Assembly (NCBI RefSeq): GCF_011065405.1
Contig: NZ_CP047056.1
Coordinates: 310,001 to 374,000 of the forward strand
Length of the DNA stretch: 64,000 nt
Reading direction: 5' to 3'
Origin: Succinivibrio dextrinosolvens
GTDB taxonomy: Bacteria > Pseudomonadota > Gammaproteobacteria > Enterobacterales > Succinivibrionaceae
Positions 35,584 through 45,300 of this stretch are shown here, piece after piece; positions within the stretch are counted from its first letter, which is position 1, and each line of letters begins with the position of its first letter. The position numbers and the translations under genes are program-made. The notes below the pieces were generated by a model, which saw only the letters and a list, made by a program, of their open reading frames with translations, had not been told where the DNA came from and made no database searches.

Positions 35584-36258
35584 TATATAGTTAACTACTT
35601 TAAAGTGACGTCCTCATCCATAAAACGAGGATTAGGACCATCAGATTGTTTTATCCAGATCTGATTATTAAGATTAAAACCTAATTTATTAGAAAAAAGG
35701 CTAAATCTCAGAAAATTTTCTTAAATTGAATTAGATATCTTTAAGCACAGAGAATTATATCATTTTTTAATAAAGCAAAAATCTTTGTACATAAGCTTGT
35801 AGGCTTAGAACACATTTTGACGCGAAATTGCATAATATATTAGAAATTCTCGTGCAATATGCATCTCAAAATGAAAAATACCTATCAAATTTTCAGAAAG
35901 TCTCAGTCATATATATGAGTATTAGGAGAGGAAATTTCAAGTTTATATTCTCAAAAATTCTGAAGATTAGACAAGTTGAAATATTCATTATTTGAGAAGC
36001 ATCCATTATCCATAAAGCTACTCAACATCTGCCTTAAATTACGAACGCCTCCGTTAAATGGATAATATCCATATAAAACATATACATTATTCAGTTTTGA
36101 ATAATATAATATATTATTTATTCTTACTATGTTGATTTAGATATTTTGATTATATAGCATACTTATATTAAAATATTAAGTAGTCACATTTATTATTATG
36201 AATATATATAAAATCCTTGTAAATAAAAATTAAATCTTATAAATAAAGGAACAAAAAA
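35584..36258. other. Intergenic, very AT-rich; lon and Rpn promoters
   Basis: No gene is seen in these 675 bases. The left end is the lon leader. ATTATCCAT (36005-36013) and ATGGATAAT (36058-36066) form a perfect inverted repeat, immediately followed by a further ATCCAT, so ATCCAT boxes occur four times within about 75 bases. From 36100 to 36250 almost all bases are A or T. AAAGGA before 36259 is the ribosome binding site of the Rpn gene. Confidence 0.4.
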
Positions 36259-37155
36259 GTGAAAAGTGTTATTAAGCAGCAAATTGAGCAAGACATAGCT
36301 AATAAAAAATACAACCCATTAAACGACTTACTTTTCAAGTTCGTTTTTGGCAAAGAAGAACGTAAGGAAATTACAATATCTTTCCTGAATGCTGCGCTTG
36401 GCAGAGAAGGAAAAAACGAGATAACAGACATTAAATTCAGAAATTCAGAATTCTCTGCTTTTGCAGAAAATGAGAAATCAACAAGATTGGATATATTCTG
36501 CACAACTCAGATTGACGAAAAGATCGATGTAGAGATCCAGATAAATAATAGAAAGAATATTGAAAAAAGAACTCTGTTTTATTGGGCAAATATGTTTTTA
36601 TTTGGACACAAAAAAGGAGAAGACTACAATGAATTAAAGCCATCCATTACAATAAATCTGCTTAATTACAATAATTTTGATACTACAGAACCTATGCATT
36701 CAATGTTCGCTGTATATAATATGAATACAGGAAAGAGACTTTGCAATGATTTGGAACTTCATTTTTTCGAATTGAAAAAATTCCAGAAAAAACCAATATC
36801 AGATCTATCCCGAATTGAAAGATGGATGGCGTACTTCTCAAACAAACTTGATGTTAGCGAATTGCAGGAGCTAGGCATGAAGGATTCAAAAATAAAAGAT
36901 GCTTTAGATGCATCAGATAGATTTATGGACGATTTAGATGAACGTTTAGCTTACGTGAACCGTGAAATGGCTATGATGGACTATAAATCAGATATCGAAG
37001 GATATTACAGAGATGGTATAGCAAAAGGAAGAGCTGAGGAGCGTTTCAACATACTCAAAGAAATGATAAAAAATGGATTTGATAATGAGACAATACACAA
37101 AATAACAACATTGTCTTTGGAAGAAATAAAAGATTTTCGCAAAAATAATAAATAA
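36259..37155 (+). CDS. Rpn-family PD-(D/E)XK nuclease
   Basis: A 298-residue protein of the recombination-promoting nuclease family (PDDEXK_2). It begins with the family signature NPLNDLLFKFVFGKEE (residue 19 on). The nuclease core is RLDIFCTTQIDEKIDVEIQI (about residues 77-96, with the D and E-x-Q). E. coli Rpn proteins cut DNA and act as antiphage toxins held in check by an antitoxin made from inside the same gene. The start is GTG after AAAGGAAC. A good internal start lies at 36877. A near-copy of the C-terminal part follows at 37254. The gene splits the usual clpX-lon neighbourhood, suggesting insertion. Confidence 0.88.
   Translation: MKSVIKQQIEQDIANKKYNPLNDLLFKFVFGKEERKEITISFLNAALGREGKNEITDIKFRNSEFSAFAENEKSTRLDIFCTTQIDEKIDVEIQINNRKNIEKRTLFYWANMFLFGHKKGEDYNELKPSITINLLNYNNFDTTEPMHSMFAVYNMNTGKRLCNDLELHFFELKKFQKKPISDLSRIERWMAYFSNKLDVSELQELGMKDSKIKDALDASDRFMDDLDERLAYVNREMAMMDYKSDIEGYYRDGIAKGRAEERFNILKEMIKNGFDNETIHKITTLSLEEIKDFRKNNK
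36877..37155 (+). CDS. Candidate internal RpnS-like antitoxin (in-frame start)
   Basis: Inside the Rpn gene, AGGAG at 36866-36870 is followed by an in-frame ATG at 36877, which would give a separate 92-residue C-terminal protein starting MKDSKIKDALDASDRF. In E. coli, Rpn genes are known to make a small C-terminal protein from an internal start, and it blocks the full-length toxin. The site here is clear in sequence; its use is inferred. That the downstream gene starts at exactly the matching ATG supports it. Confidence 0.55.
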   Translation: MKDSKIKDALDASDRFMDDLDERLAYVNREMAMMDYKSDIEGYYRDGIAKGRAEERFNILKEMIKNGFDNETIHKITTLSLEEIKDFRKNNK

Positions 37156-37170
37156 GGCAAAAGCTTAAAA

Positions 37171-37210
37171 ATTTGCTGAGATTTATTACAAGCATTAATT
37201 CTCAGCAAAT
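37171..37210 (+). terminator. Hairpin after Rpn gene
   Basis: ATTTGCTGAG (37171-37180) and CTCAGCAAAT (37201-37210) form a 10-bp stem with a 20-base loop. There is no strong T-run, so termination may be partial. A similarly placed hairpin follows the second copy. Confidence 0.45.
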
Positions 37211-37253
37211 AATTCAAAAATCATAATTTCTGAATAAAAGGTTCTAGGTAGGT

Positions 37254-37568
37254 ATGCAGGATTCAAAAATTAAAGACGCTTTAGATGTATCAGATAGATT
37301 TATGGACGATTTAGATGAACGTTTAGCGTACGTAAACCGTGAAATGGCTATGATGGACTATAAATCAGATACCGAAGGATATTACAGAGATGGATTTGCA
37401 GATGGCAAAGCTGAAGGAAAGGCTGAAGGAAAGGCTGAAGGAAGAGCTGAGGAGCGTTACAATATCATTGTGAATATGATAGAAAATGGTATAGATGACG
37501 AAACCATCAACAAACTAACAAAAATATCTATAGAAGAAATTAGAGAAATTCGCAAAAACAACAAATAA
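37254..37568 (+). CDS. Free-standing Rpn C-terminal (RpnS-like) protein
   Basis: A 104-residue protein almost identical at its start to the C-terminal third of the upstream Rpn nuclease (MQDSKIKDALDVSDRFMDDL). It has no nuclease domain. After GYYRDGFADG it has three KAEG repeats and then a divergent last 40 residues (NIIVNMIENGIDDETINKL). It is preceded by GGTAGGT just before the ATG. By analogy with E. coli RpnS proteins it may be an antitoxin partner of the nuclease. Alternatively it is a donor cassette for swapping the toxin's C-terminus by recombination, or just debris from a duplication. The intact frame and terminator favour expression. Confidence 0.65.
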   Translation: MQDSKIKDALDVSDRFMDDLDERLAYVNREMAMMDYKSDTEGYYRDGFADGKAEGKAEGKAEGRAEERYNIIVNMIENGIDDETINKLTKISIEEIREIRKNNK

Positions 37569-37582
37569 GTAAAAGTTGAATA

Positions 37583-37625
37583 ATTGGCAGAGATTTTAAA
37601 TAACTATTCTCTGCCAATATTTTTG
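37583..37625 (+). terminator. Terminator after RpnS-like gene
   Basis: ATTGGCAGAG (37583-37592) and CTCTGCCAAT (37609-37618) form a perfect 10-bp stem followed by a T-rich stretch ending TTTTT at 37620-37624. Confidence 0.75.
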
Positions 37626-37663
37626 AATATCCAGACATTTGGAATACAGGCGGTGCTTAATAG

Positions 37664-37685
37664 AAGACCTCCAAAAGGAGGCCTT
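37664..37685 (-). terminator. Terminator of tig-clpP-clpX
   Basis: On the minus strand AAGGCCTCC pairs with GGAGGTCTT (one G-U pair) around a TTTT loop, 5 bases after the clpX stop. Confidence 0.65.
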
Positions 37686-37690
37686 AAATA

Positions 37691-38956
37691 TTAAGAGTTG
37701 GAGGCAATTTCAAAATCGTCCTTTTTGATTACGATAGGTTCTTCCTGTTTTTCAACAGTATTCTTGTCTACAACAACTCTTTCGACATCCTTTACAGAAG
37801 GAATATCAAACATTGTATTCAATAGAAGACCTTCAACAACAGAACGCAGACCACGAGCACCGGTATGACGTTTTATTGCTGTATCCGCAATTGCGTTTAA
37901 AGCCTCTTCGGTAAACTCAAGCTTTACATTCTCAAACTTGAACATTTCCTCGAACTGTCTGATGATGGCATTCTTAGGCTCTCTTAGAACACGAATCAGC
38001 TCATCACGGCTTAGTTCTGATAAAGCAGTGATAACAGGCATTCTTCCGACGAACTCTGGAATAATACCGAATTTAACCAGATCATCAGGCTCAACATTCT
38101 TATATTTATCGGAAAGAGACATCTTCTCATTCTCACCAAGAACTTCAGCACCAAAACCAATGCCAGATTTCTTAGATACTCTCTTTTCAACAACCTTCTC
38201 AAGACCATCAAAAGCACCGCCACAGATAAACAGAATCTGAGAGGTATCTACTTCGATGTTCTTTTCTTGAGGATGCTTTCTGCCACCGTTAGGTGGAACA
38301 GATGCAACAGTACCTTCAACAAGCTTTAACAGAGCCTGCTGAACACCTTCACCGGAAACATCACGGGTAATTGAAGGGTTTTCACTCTTACGGGCAATCT
38401 TATCGATCTCGTCGATATAGATAATTCCCTTCTGAGCCTTTTCAACGTCAAAATCGCAATTCTGAAGCAGACGTACAATCACGTTCTCTACGTCTTCGCC
38501 AACATAACCGGCCTCAGTTAAGGTGGTAGCATCAGAAATAGCAAAAGGAACATTAAGGAATTTGGCTAGGGTCTGAACAAGTAAAGTCTTACCTGAACCG
38601 GTAGGTCCAACCAAAAGAATGTTTGACTTGCCAAGTTCTACACCAGAGTCATTGTTTGCATGACGCAGTCTCTGGTAATGATTATAAACAGCTACAGATA
38701 AAACCTTCTTGGCATCATCCTGACCAATTACGTACTCATCAAGATGTTTAGCAATATCACGTGGAGTAGGAATGTTATCAAGATCAATTCCAGAACTACC
38801 CTTAGAACCTTTTGACATGCCACGCTGCTCAAGCATCTTGTAGCATTTGGTAATACAGTCTGAACAGATGCAGGTTCCGTGAGCCTTAATCAGAGTTCTG
38901 GTTTCAGATGAGCCCTGTCCACAGAATAAACAAGTACTTTTTGGGGTATCAGACAT
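37691..38956 (-). CDS. clpX: ClpXP protease ATPase subunit ClpX
   Basis: The AAA+ unfoldase that feeds substrates to ClpP. The 421-residue protein (E. coli 424) has the zinc-binding domain CLFCGQG ... CICSDCI (residues 10-39), Walker [12 protein letters not shown] (about 117), Walker [10 protein letters not shown] (about 180), the [24 protein letters not shown] region in separate conserved pieces, and the IGF loop for ClpP docking ([10 protein letters not shown], about 265). It starts 2 bases after the clpP stop. A terminator follows; the lon gene is displaced by the Rpn insertion. Confidence 0.97.
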   Translation of the reverse strand: MSDTPKSTCLFCGQGSSETRTLIKAHGTCICSDCITKCYKMLEQRGMSKGSKGSSGIDLDNIPTPRDIAKHLDEYVIGQDDAKKVLSVAVYNHYQRLRHANNDSGVELGKSNILLVGPTGSGKTLLVQTLAKFLNVPFAISDATTLTEAGYVGEDVENVIVRLLQNCDFDVEKAQKGIIYIDEIDKIARKSENPSITRDVSGEGVQQALLKLVEGTVASVPPNGGRKHPQEKNIEVDTSQILFICGGAFDGLEKVVEKRVSKKSGIGFGAEVLGENEKMSLSDKYKNVEPDDLVKFGIIPEFVGRMPVITALSELSRDELIRVLREPKNAIIRQFEEMFKFENVKLEFTEEALNAIADTAIKRHTGARGLRSVVEGLLLNTMFDIPSVKDVERVVVDKNTVEKQEEPIVIKKDDFEIASNS

Positions 38957-38958
38957 GA

Positions 38959-39603
38959 TTAATCTTCCTTATCTGAAGCAGTAATTTCAGAACGGTTTGT
39001 AATTACTCTATCAATCAAACCAAAATCCAAAGCTTCCTGAGAAGTCATGAAGTTGTCTCTTTCAGTGTTCTGAACAACTTCCTCTAAACTCTTGCCTGTA
39101 TGCTTTGAAAGAATACCGTTTAAGGTATCCTTGATACGCTGGGTCTCCTGGGCATGAATCATAATGTCGGTTGCCTGACCCTTGAATCCACCTAAAGGCT
39201 GGTGAATCATAATTCTAGAATTTGGCAGAGCAAATCTTTTACCTGCAGCTCCGCCGGCCAATAAGAATGATCCCATGGAACAGGCCTGTCCCATGCATAA
39301 AGTGCAGACATCTGGCTTGATGTACTGCATGGTGTCGTATATAGCTAAGCCTGCTGTAACTACGCCACCAGGAGAATTGATGTACAGATAGATATCCTTG
39401 TCAGGATCTTCTGATTCTAAAAACAGGAGCTGTGCCACAATCAGATCAGCCATGTGATCTTCAACTTCACCAGTCAAAAATATCACTCGGTCTTTTAACA
39501 GACGTGAATATATATCAAAGGATCTTTCACCCCTTGCAGTCTGTTCAATAACCATTGGCACCAGAGATGATGCCAGTCTTGTCTGATCTTCAAAGTTAAA
39601 CAT
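38959..39603 (-). CDS. clpP: ATP-dependent Clp protease proteolytic subunit ClpP
   Basis: A serine peptidase that forms the double-ring chamber of ClpXP and ClpAP. Catalytic serine in [14 protein letters not shown] (about residue 109), histidine in [11 protein letters not shown] (about 134) and aspartate in [11 protein letters not shown] (about 183) are all present. A TTG at 39612 lies only two bases after AAGGAG, so I place the start at the ATG at 39603, giving 214 residues (E. coli 207). It lies between tig and clpX in the standard order. Confidence 0.96.
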   Translation of the reverse strand: MFNFEDQTRLASSLVPMVIEQTARGERSFDIYSRLLKDRVIFLTGEVEDHMADLIVAQLLFLESEDPDKDIYLYINSPGGVVTAGLAIYDTMQYIKPDVCTLCMGQACSMGSFLLAGGAAGKRFALPNSRIMIHQPLGGFKGQATDIMIHAQETQRIKDTLNGILSKHTGKSLEEVVQNTERDNFMTSQEALDFGLIDRVITNRSEITASDKED

Positions 39604-39637
39604 TAGTAGCAAAGCTCCTTATAGTTATAGTTGTAAA

Positions 39638-40957
39638 TTAACGAGCACGAACTAGTTCGTCAAATGACATAGTCTCGTCGCCGTCAGCAGCTTTTTCCAT
39701 TACCTTAGCTACAACTTCTGCCTCAATAGCAGCATTCTGGATGTTCTCAAACTGAGTCTTATCCTTACGTAGCTGAGCGATTACCTCTGCAGGATCCTCG
39801 TAAGCACCTGCAATCTGGTTAAGCTGAGCATCAACATAAGAGTCTGATGGCTTGGTGCAGCCTAGGTCTAGAATGATCTTACGAACGATAATACCAAGAC
39901 GTGCAGCCTTAACAGACTCATCCTTGAACATCTCTTCCTTCTTGAAGCTTGCAGGAAGCTTGGTCATACCATAAGCCTTCATCTGCATCTCAAAGTTCTT
40001 TGCTAAACGCTCAACCTCTGCATCGATGTATGCCTGAGGAACAGCGAACTCGCCATACTGAGCAATCAGAGCATCAAACAGGTTCTGACGGGTCTTTACA
40101 TAAACAGAACGTGATAATTCACGATCCATATTCTTACGTAGGTCAGCCTTGAAGGTATCGATTGAACCATCCTTAACACCGAAGATCTTTACGAAATCCT
40201 CGTTAACCTCTGGAAGAACAAGCTCTGAAACTGAATTTACAGTAATATCGAACTCAGCGTCCTTACCCTTTAGGTTCTCAGCATGGTATTCCTCTGGGAA
40301 TTTAACCTGGATGGTGAACTTGTCACCAGCCTTGTGGCCTTCGATCTGCTCGGTAAAACCAGGAATCATCTGAGTCTCGCCAACAGTCAGAGTGAAGTTC
40401 TCAGCCTTACCGCCTTCAAACTCAACACCCTCTGAACGGCCTAGGAAGTCGATTGATGCACGGGTACCCTGACCAACTACAGCATCATCCTTTACCTGCC
40501 ATTTACCCTGCTGCTTACGTAGGTTCTCGATCATCTTCTCTACGTCTGCATCGGTAACTTCAGCCTTGATGTTCTTTAACTTTAACTCTTCAAAAGGCTT
40601 TAATTCTAGCTCTGGGTTAACTTCAACAGTTGCCTCGTAAACGAACTCCTCATCATTCTTGAATGAAGCTTTCTTTACTTCAACACGTGGATAGCCAACT
40701 ACCTCTAGCTTTGACTCTTCAATAGCCTTACCAATGGTCTTATTGATTAGTGAATCATAAGCGTCTGAATAAATCTGTCCGCCGAACTGGCTCTCTAGAA
40801 CTTTAGTTGGAATGTGGCCCTTACGGAAACCATCTACCTTTGCGTTCTTAGCGTATTTGCGGAAACTTGCGTCATATGCCTTTTTTACGTCTTCTGCTGG
40901 CACAGTAACAGTTAGAAGATGCTGTACACCTTCTTTTTTCTCGGTTGAAACCTGCAT
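39638..40957 (-). CDS. tig: Trigger factor
   Basis: The ribosome-bound chaperone and peptidyl-prolyl isomerase that first meets nascent chains. The 439-residue protein (E. coli 432) has the ribosome-docking segment FRKGHIPTKVLE (around residue 45, matching the FRxGxxP signature), a FKBP-type isomerase domain near residues 160-240 (GTRASIDFLGRSEGVEF) and a helical C-terminal domain. It is the first gene of tig-clpP-clpX, with a well-formed promoter upstream. Confidence 0.97.
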   Translation of the reverse strand: MQVSTEKKEGVQHLLTVTVPAEDVKKAYDASFRKYAKNAKVDGFRKGHIPTKVLESQFGGQIYSDAYDSLINKTIGKAIEESKLEVVGYPRVEVKKASFKNDEEFVYEATVEVNPELELKPFEELKLKNIKAEVTDADVEKMIENLRKQQGKWQVKDDAVVGQGTRASIDFLGRSEGVEFEGGKAENFTLTVGETQMIPGFTEQIEGHKAGDKFTIQVKFPEEYHAENLKGKDAEFDITVNSVSELVLPEVNEDFVKIFGVKDGSIDTFKADLRKNMDRELSRSVYVKTRQNLFDALIAQYGEFAVPQAYIDAEVERLAKNFEMQMKAYGMTKLPASFKKEEMFKDESVKAARLGIIVRKIILDLGCTKPSDSYVDAQLNQIAGAYEDPAEVIAQLRKDKTQFENIQNAAIEAEVVAKVMEKAADGDETMSFDELVRAR

Positions 40958-41047
40958 TTTTTTCCTCTATTTAGGTTGCAGTAATTAACATACAAAATTG
41001 ACGCATCGGAGTATATAACTGTGCCGTGCGTCTACATAAACCACGAT

Positions 41048-41076
41048 ATTATACTAGCGAAAAGCCATCTAATCAA
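41048..41076 (-). promoter_or_regulatory. Sigma-70 promoter of tig
   Basis: On the minus strand TTGATT (41076-41071) and TATAAT (41053-41048) are separated by exactly 17 bases, about 90 bases before the tig start. It is the best promoter match in the window. Confidence 0.7.
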
Positions 41077-41183
41077 TGTGCAAATGTGGCAACGGTCAAA
41101 AGGTTATACACAAATATGCCTGACTCTGTATTTTTCTTAGAAAAAACGTGTAAGATCAAATAGTACACATTTAAGGAGTCATT

Positions 41184-42248
41184 ATGGAAACCACATTGGG
41201 AATAATTGAAGGTTTTTACGGAAAACTGTATACAAAAAGACAGCGTGAATCCCTATGTTCATTTGCCTCAAGAAACGGTTATTCCTACTATATCTATGCT
41301 CCCAAAAATGACCGTTCATTAAGACGTGCATGGAAAGAAGAATTCTCAGATACGCAAATAGCGAAGCTAAAGAATTTCGCTTTATTCTGCCATGCTCACA
41401 GTATGCAGTTCGGTATTGGTATTTCTCCATTAGGAATAACAGAAGATCCTAAAAGAGAGCTTTCCTTTTTATATAAGAAAATTGATACAGCAATAAACGA
41501 ATTTAATGCCGATATCATTGCAATTCTATTTGATGACATAAAACTTTATACAAAAGATGAGGGAATAAAACAAAAGCAGATTGTAAAGGATATTTTCAAT
41601 CGCTTAAAAGGAAAGAGAAAAAGACTTATTTTCTGTCCTACCTACTACAGTTTTGATCCGATTCTAGACAAGGTATTCGGAGAAAGACCTTCAGATTATT
41701 TTGAACAGATAACAGATAATCTGCCTCATGACATTGAAATATTCTGGACAGGAAACAAGGTCCTGTCAAAATCAATTACCAGAGAAGACATAGAAAATAT
41801 CAATAAAAGATTCAAAAGAAAAGTTACCATTTGGGACAACTATCCTGTAAATGATGGCAAATTTATCAGCAAAAAAATCTACACCCGAGAATTTAGCTCC
41901 AGAGAAAAACTTGACGGTGTAGTTCTATCCCACGCAGTAAATCCAATGCTGGAGGCAAATCTTACCAAAATCTCTCTTTCCACTCTGCCATTATGCTATC
42001 AGGAGAAATCTGAAACAGAAATCAGGGAACATAGACTTAAAGAGATAAAAAATCTTTTTAAATCTGATAGTTCAAAGCTGATAGATTATCTCGATAAATT
42101 AAATGACGAGGGCATAGACTGTCTTAATGATTCTCAAAAAAAAGAGCTTTTGAACATCTGCAAAAAGAAGAAAAACGCAGCATCCAGGGAAATCATTGAT
42201 TTTATCAATGGAGTATATAAATTTGACCCAGCCTGCCTCACTTCCTAA
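41184..42248 (+). CDS. GH84-family beta-N-acetylglucosaminidase (cytoplasmic)
   Basis: A 354-residue protein matching the NAGidase/O-GlcNAcase catalytic domain of GH84. It starts TTLGIIEGFYGKLYTKRQRE and has YYIYAPKNDRSLRR near residue 36. The paired catalytic aspartates are in AIILFDDIK-like IAILFDDIK (about residue 116). TYYSFDPIL, IFWTGNKVLS and VTIWDNYPVND also fit the family. It removes N-acetylglucosamine from proteins or glycans. There is no signal peptide or accessory domain, so it should act in the cytoplasm, which is unusual since most bacterial GH84 enzymes are secreted. AAGGAG precedes the ATG. The large TerB-C-like gene follows by 65 bases. Confidence 0.82.
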   Translation: METTLGIIEGFYGKLYTKRQRESLCSFASRNGYSYYIYAPKNDRSLRRAWKEEFSDTQIAKLKNFALFCHAHSMQFGIGISPLGITEDPKRELSFLYKKIDTAINEFNADIIAILFDDIKLYTKDEGIKQKQIVKDIFNRLKGKRKRLIFCPTYYSFDPILDKVFGERPSDYFEQITDNLPHDIEIFWTGNKVLSKSITREDIENINKRFKRKVTIWDNYPVNDGKFISKKIYTREFSSREKLDGVVLSHAVNPMLEANLTKISLSTLPLCYQEKSETEIREHRLKEIKNLFKSDSSKLIDYLDKLNDEGIDCLNDSQKKELLNICKKKKNAASREIIDFINGVYKFDPACLTS

Positions 42249-42313
42249 ATTAAGTGGTAAACTTATGAGGCTGGCCTCTTTGTGCAAATAATAAAGGATA
42301 GATTTCGTTCGTA

Positions 42314-45300
42314 ATGAAAAAAGATGCTGCATACTATAAACAGAGAATCGGTGATCTGCCTTCAGATCTCTTAGAGACAATAAGAGACTTGTATACAGAG
42401 GCATCATCCCACCGTTTTATCTGCATGTCGCTATCAGAGCTTTGCAGCACTCTGAAACTTGAATATAACCATACTGAATTCGATAAGTCGGCTCAACAGA
42501 TATATATAGATATCAACTCATATCTTGAAAGAATTAATCTAAAACTGGTTCCTTGTTCTGTTCCGGTTGATCTGTCATTCTATGACAAGATTTTCATAAC
42601 AACAAAGCCGGATCTTAACAACGATGAAGACTGTGCGGCAGTTAAAGCGCTGGTGGCAGCAAAAAAAACACCAACAGTCAAAGACCTGAAACATATCAAC
42701 ATGATGAATGTTAAGCTTTCAAACTACAACATCATGCTGAGAGTTTTTGAAGGTCTTTTTGTGGTCAGTTCAGCCAAGCTTGATCCTCATCAGAGAGTAG
42801 CCCTTAACAACATTATAAGCAAGATGGAACTTCCTAAAGAAGGTCTTGCCTATATCAGAACCTGTTATACCTATTCAAGCGAATACCGAAACCGCCACTG
42901 TGATTACAAGAATGCAGCTTTCTGTTTTAAACCACTTGATAAAGACAATCAACTCAAGGTAAGTCAGTATCTGGCAGCAATTTCTGCAGCATCAACATAC
43001 AAAGAACCATTTAATCTTGATTATCCTTATATAAATGATCTTGAAAATGCGTACCGGCAGCTTGTTGCTAACAGACCTGAAAAAAATGATCTGCAGATTA
43101 AACAGTTAAAGAGGATAAACTCTGAATTTGTAAGAGAGGAAATTACTGCCGGCTTTGTCGAAAGAATGTTTCTTGATCTGAAGAATAACTGCTACAACTA
43201 TATTAATTCCTTTGTTGCTCATGACAGTGAAAAAGTTTCTCTGTGCAGTTTAATTACAGAAGGCTCCCCTGTTTTAAAAAATGAGCTGGTCAAGAATCTT
43301 TATAACTATATAAGTTCACATGTAACTCCTCATATTGAAAAGCTTATTCCTCAAAAGGAATTTCTATGTCTTCAGGAAATCAGCCTTTCTGAACATAGGG
43401 CTGCCAATTTCATCTATACTACAGCAGACAAACAGACCTCTATAGTCTTTCCAAACATTTACTACACTCAGGATAAAATACTTGAGCCATACAAATGTGA
43501 AAATTTTGGGGAGTTCTTATCCTTTATAACAAACAGCACTGGAAGATCTCAGAAGAACAGCAGAATAAACTCTGAAGAGAAAACCGTTATTCAGATTCTT
43601 TTATTCAATTTCTATATAAGGCTTATCCTAAAACCACTGTTTATTTCGTACAACAGTAAGGATCTGGAAGATGCGATTGATAAGCTTAATGAAGAATATC
43701 AGAGTACACAGATAATAGAGCTGCTGTTTTTAAGAGGACTTTACTTCGCACTATTTGAAGCAACAGATAGAGCTGTCGATAAAATCAGAGATAAAAGCTC
43801 TATTCTTATCGCTCTGTTTTATTACCCTGAGCTTGCAAAACTGTCTCTATTCTCTCTTTTATGTTCAAAAGGAAAAGACAGTATTGCTGATTTATATTCG
43901 GAAAACCGGGAGCTTTTCGAGCTTTACGTATATCATCTTGCAACCGGCAGAACCAATGATAATAAATACAAATGGCTACATGATCTCAAGGGTACAACAG
44001 ATTATTTTGTAAAAGTAATAATCGGGAAAATCAGACCATTCATCAGTGAAGATTTTTTAAATAGAATTTTTAATGGCCTAAGTCTTGATGAGATTAGATC
44101 CTCCGTCGCCAGATACAGTGAGCAGGAAAAAGACTTCAACAATTATCTGATATTTGATGAATCATTAAGACAGATGAACACTCACGCTCACAAGAATCTA
44201 CAGACTCTGATTCATCACCCTGTATTTGCAAATTTGATGGCACCAATCTGTGGAGATAACTCTATAAATATTATTACAGGCTTTGAAAAACAGCCAGATG
44301 ATTCAATTCTCGATGAAATCAGACAGGAGTTTTCTGTTGCAGACAATATCATCCGATATCTCTCAACTGTAAAGATACAATCAGATCATACTCTGGCAAG
44401 ACTAATCACAGGGGAACTCGGAAGAATTGAAGCACAGAGTATCAAGAGAAATCTTAACGAGGTTATCTTCAATAAATATTCTCAGCTTTGCGATATATTT
44501 AAAATTGAGTACTCTTTCCTGGCTACAGAATGTATTGAAGATCATCTGCCAAAGCTTGGTCTTATGGTTGTGCCTATTGATATGTCTCTGCCAAAGGAAG
44601 CCAGAGCAAAACTAAAGCAGCACAAGATTATTACAACATCACTTCCTGCAGATGAGATGACAGAGGACTTTATGGATAAACTCTGTGCAGCTCAGATGGC
44701 ATTTATCATATTCAATTACGTAGTACCGGTTAATACGGTTGAAATCAGACTGTCCAGATATATGGAACTGACTCCGAAGCAGAATGTTTTTGCCATCAAA
44801 TTCTTCAATACTCTAAGACTTCTGATGCACGGAACAAAACCTTTTGAAAAGAATTACTACAGTAATCTTTATGCAGAGCAGAAAAACAATCCTAATTTTA
44901 AACTCTGCATTAACTATCTGAAAAAGATTGTTATGGACGAGATCAGAACATCTCCTCTAAAGAATTATCTGTCCGAGAAATTCAGCCTGATTTTTGCTCT
45001 GATGAATGTAAAGTCATCTGTAAAGGAGATCAAATCTGATAATGAGGAAAATACAGATAAGAAGCATACAGTTCACAAGGAAATGCAATCCTCTCTTTAT
45101 AGAAGTTCAGAACACAGTTTCTTTAAGGCCAATACATTTGATACAAAGAATCTTGATTCATCTCTGATTGATTCTAAACTCAGGGAAAGTGCCCAGATTC
45201 AGGATGTGATAAATCAGATCCGTATTGATGAAGGAACACTTGAAGCTGAAGTTCAGACAATTACAAAAGACCCCAAAACTGAAATTTCTGATGAAACAGA

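Larger units (their letters stand above)
36877..37393 (+). repeat. Partial duplication of the Rpn C-terminal region
   Basis: Bases 36877-37016 and 37254-37393 are about 95% identical over 140 positions without gaps, beginning precisely at the matching ATG codons. After that the copies diverge, apart from the shared GRAEER segment. Most differences are silent or conservative, so the duplication is fairly recent and the copy is under coding constraint. Confidence 0.85.

Noticed and set aside
35584-35760. Sigma-32 heat-shock promoter for lon
   Set aside because: No CTTGAA/CCCCAT pair at the right spacing could be found on the minus strand.
36887-37450. CRISPR-like repeats
   Set aside because: The repeated sequence is a coding duplication of the Rpn C-terminus with one copy each, not short repeats with regular spacers.
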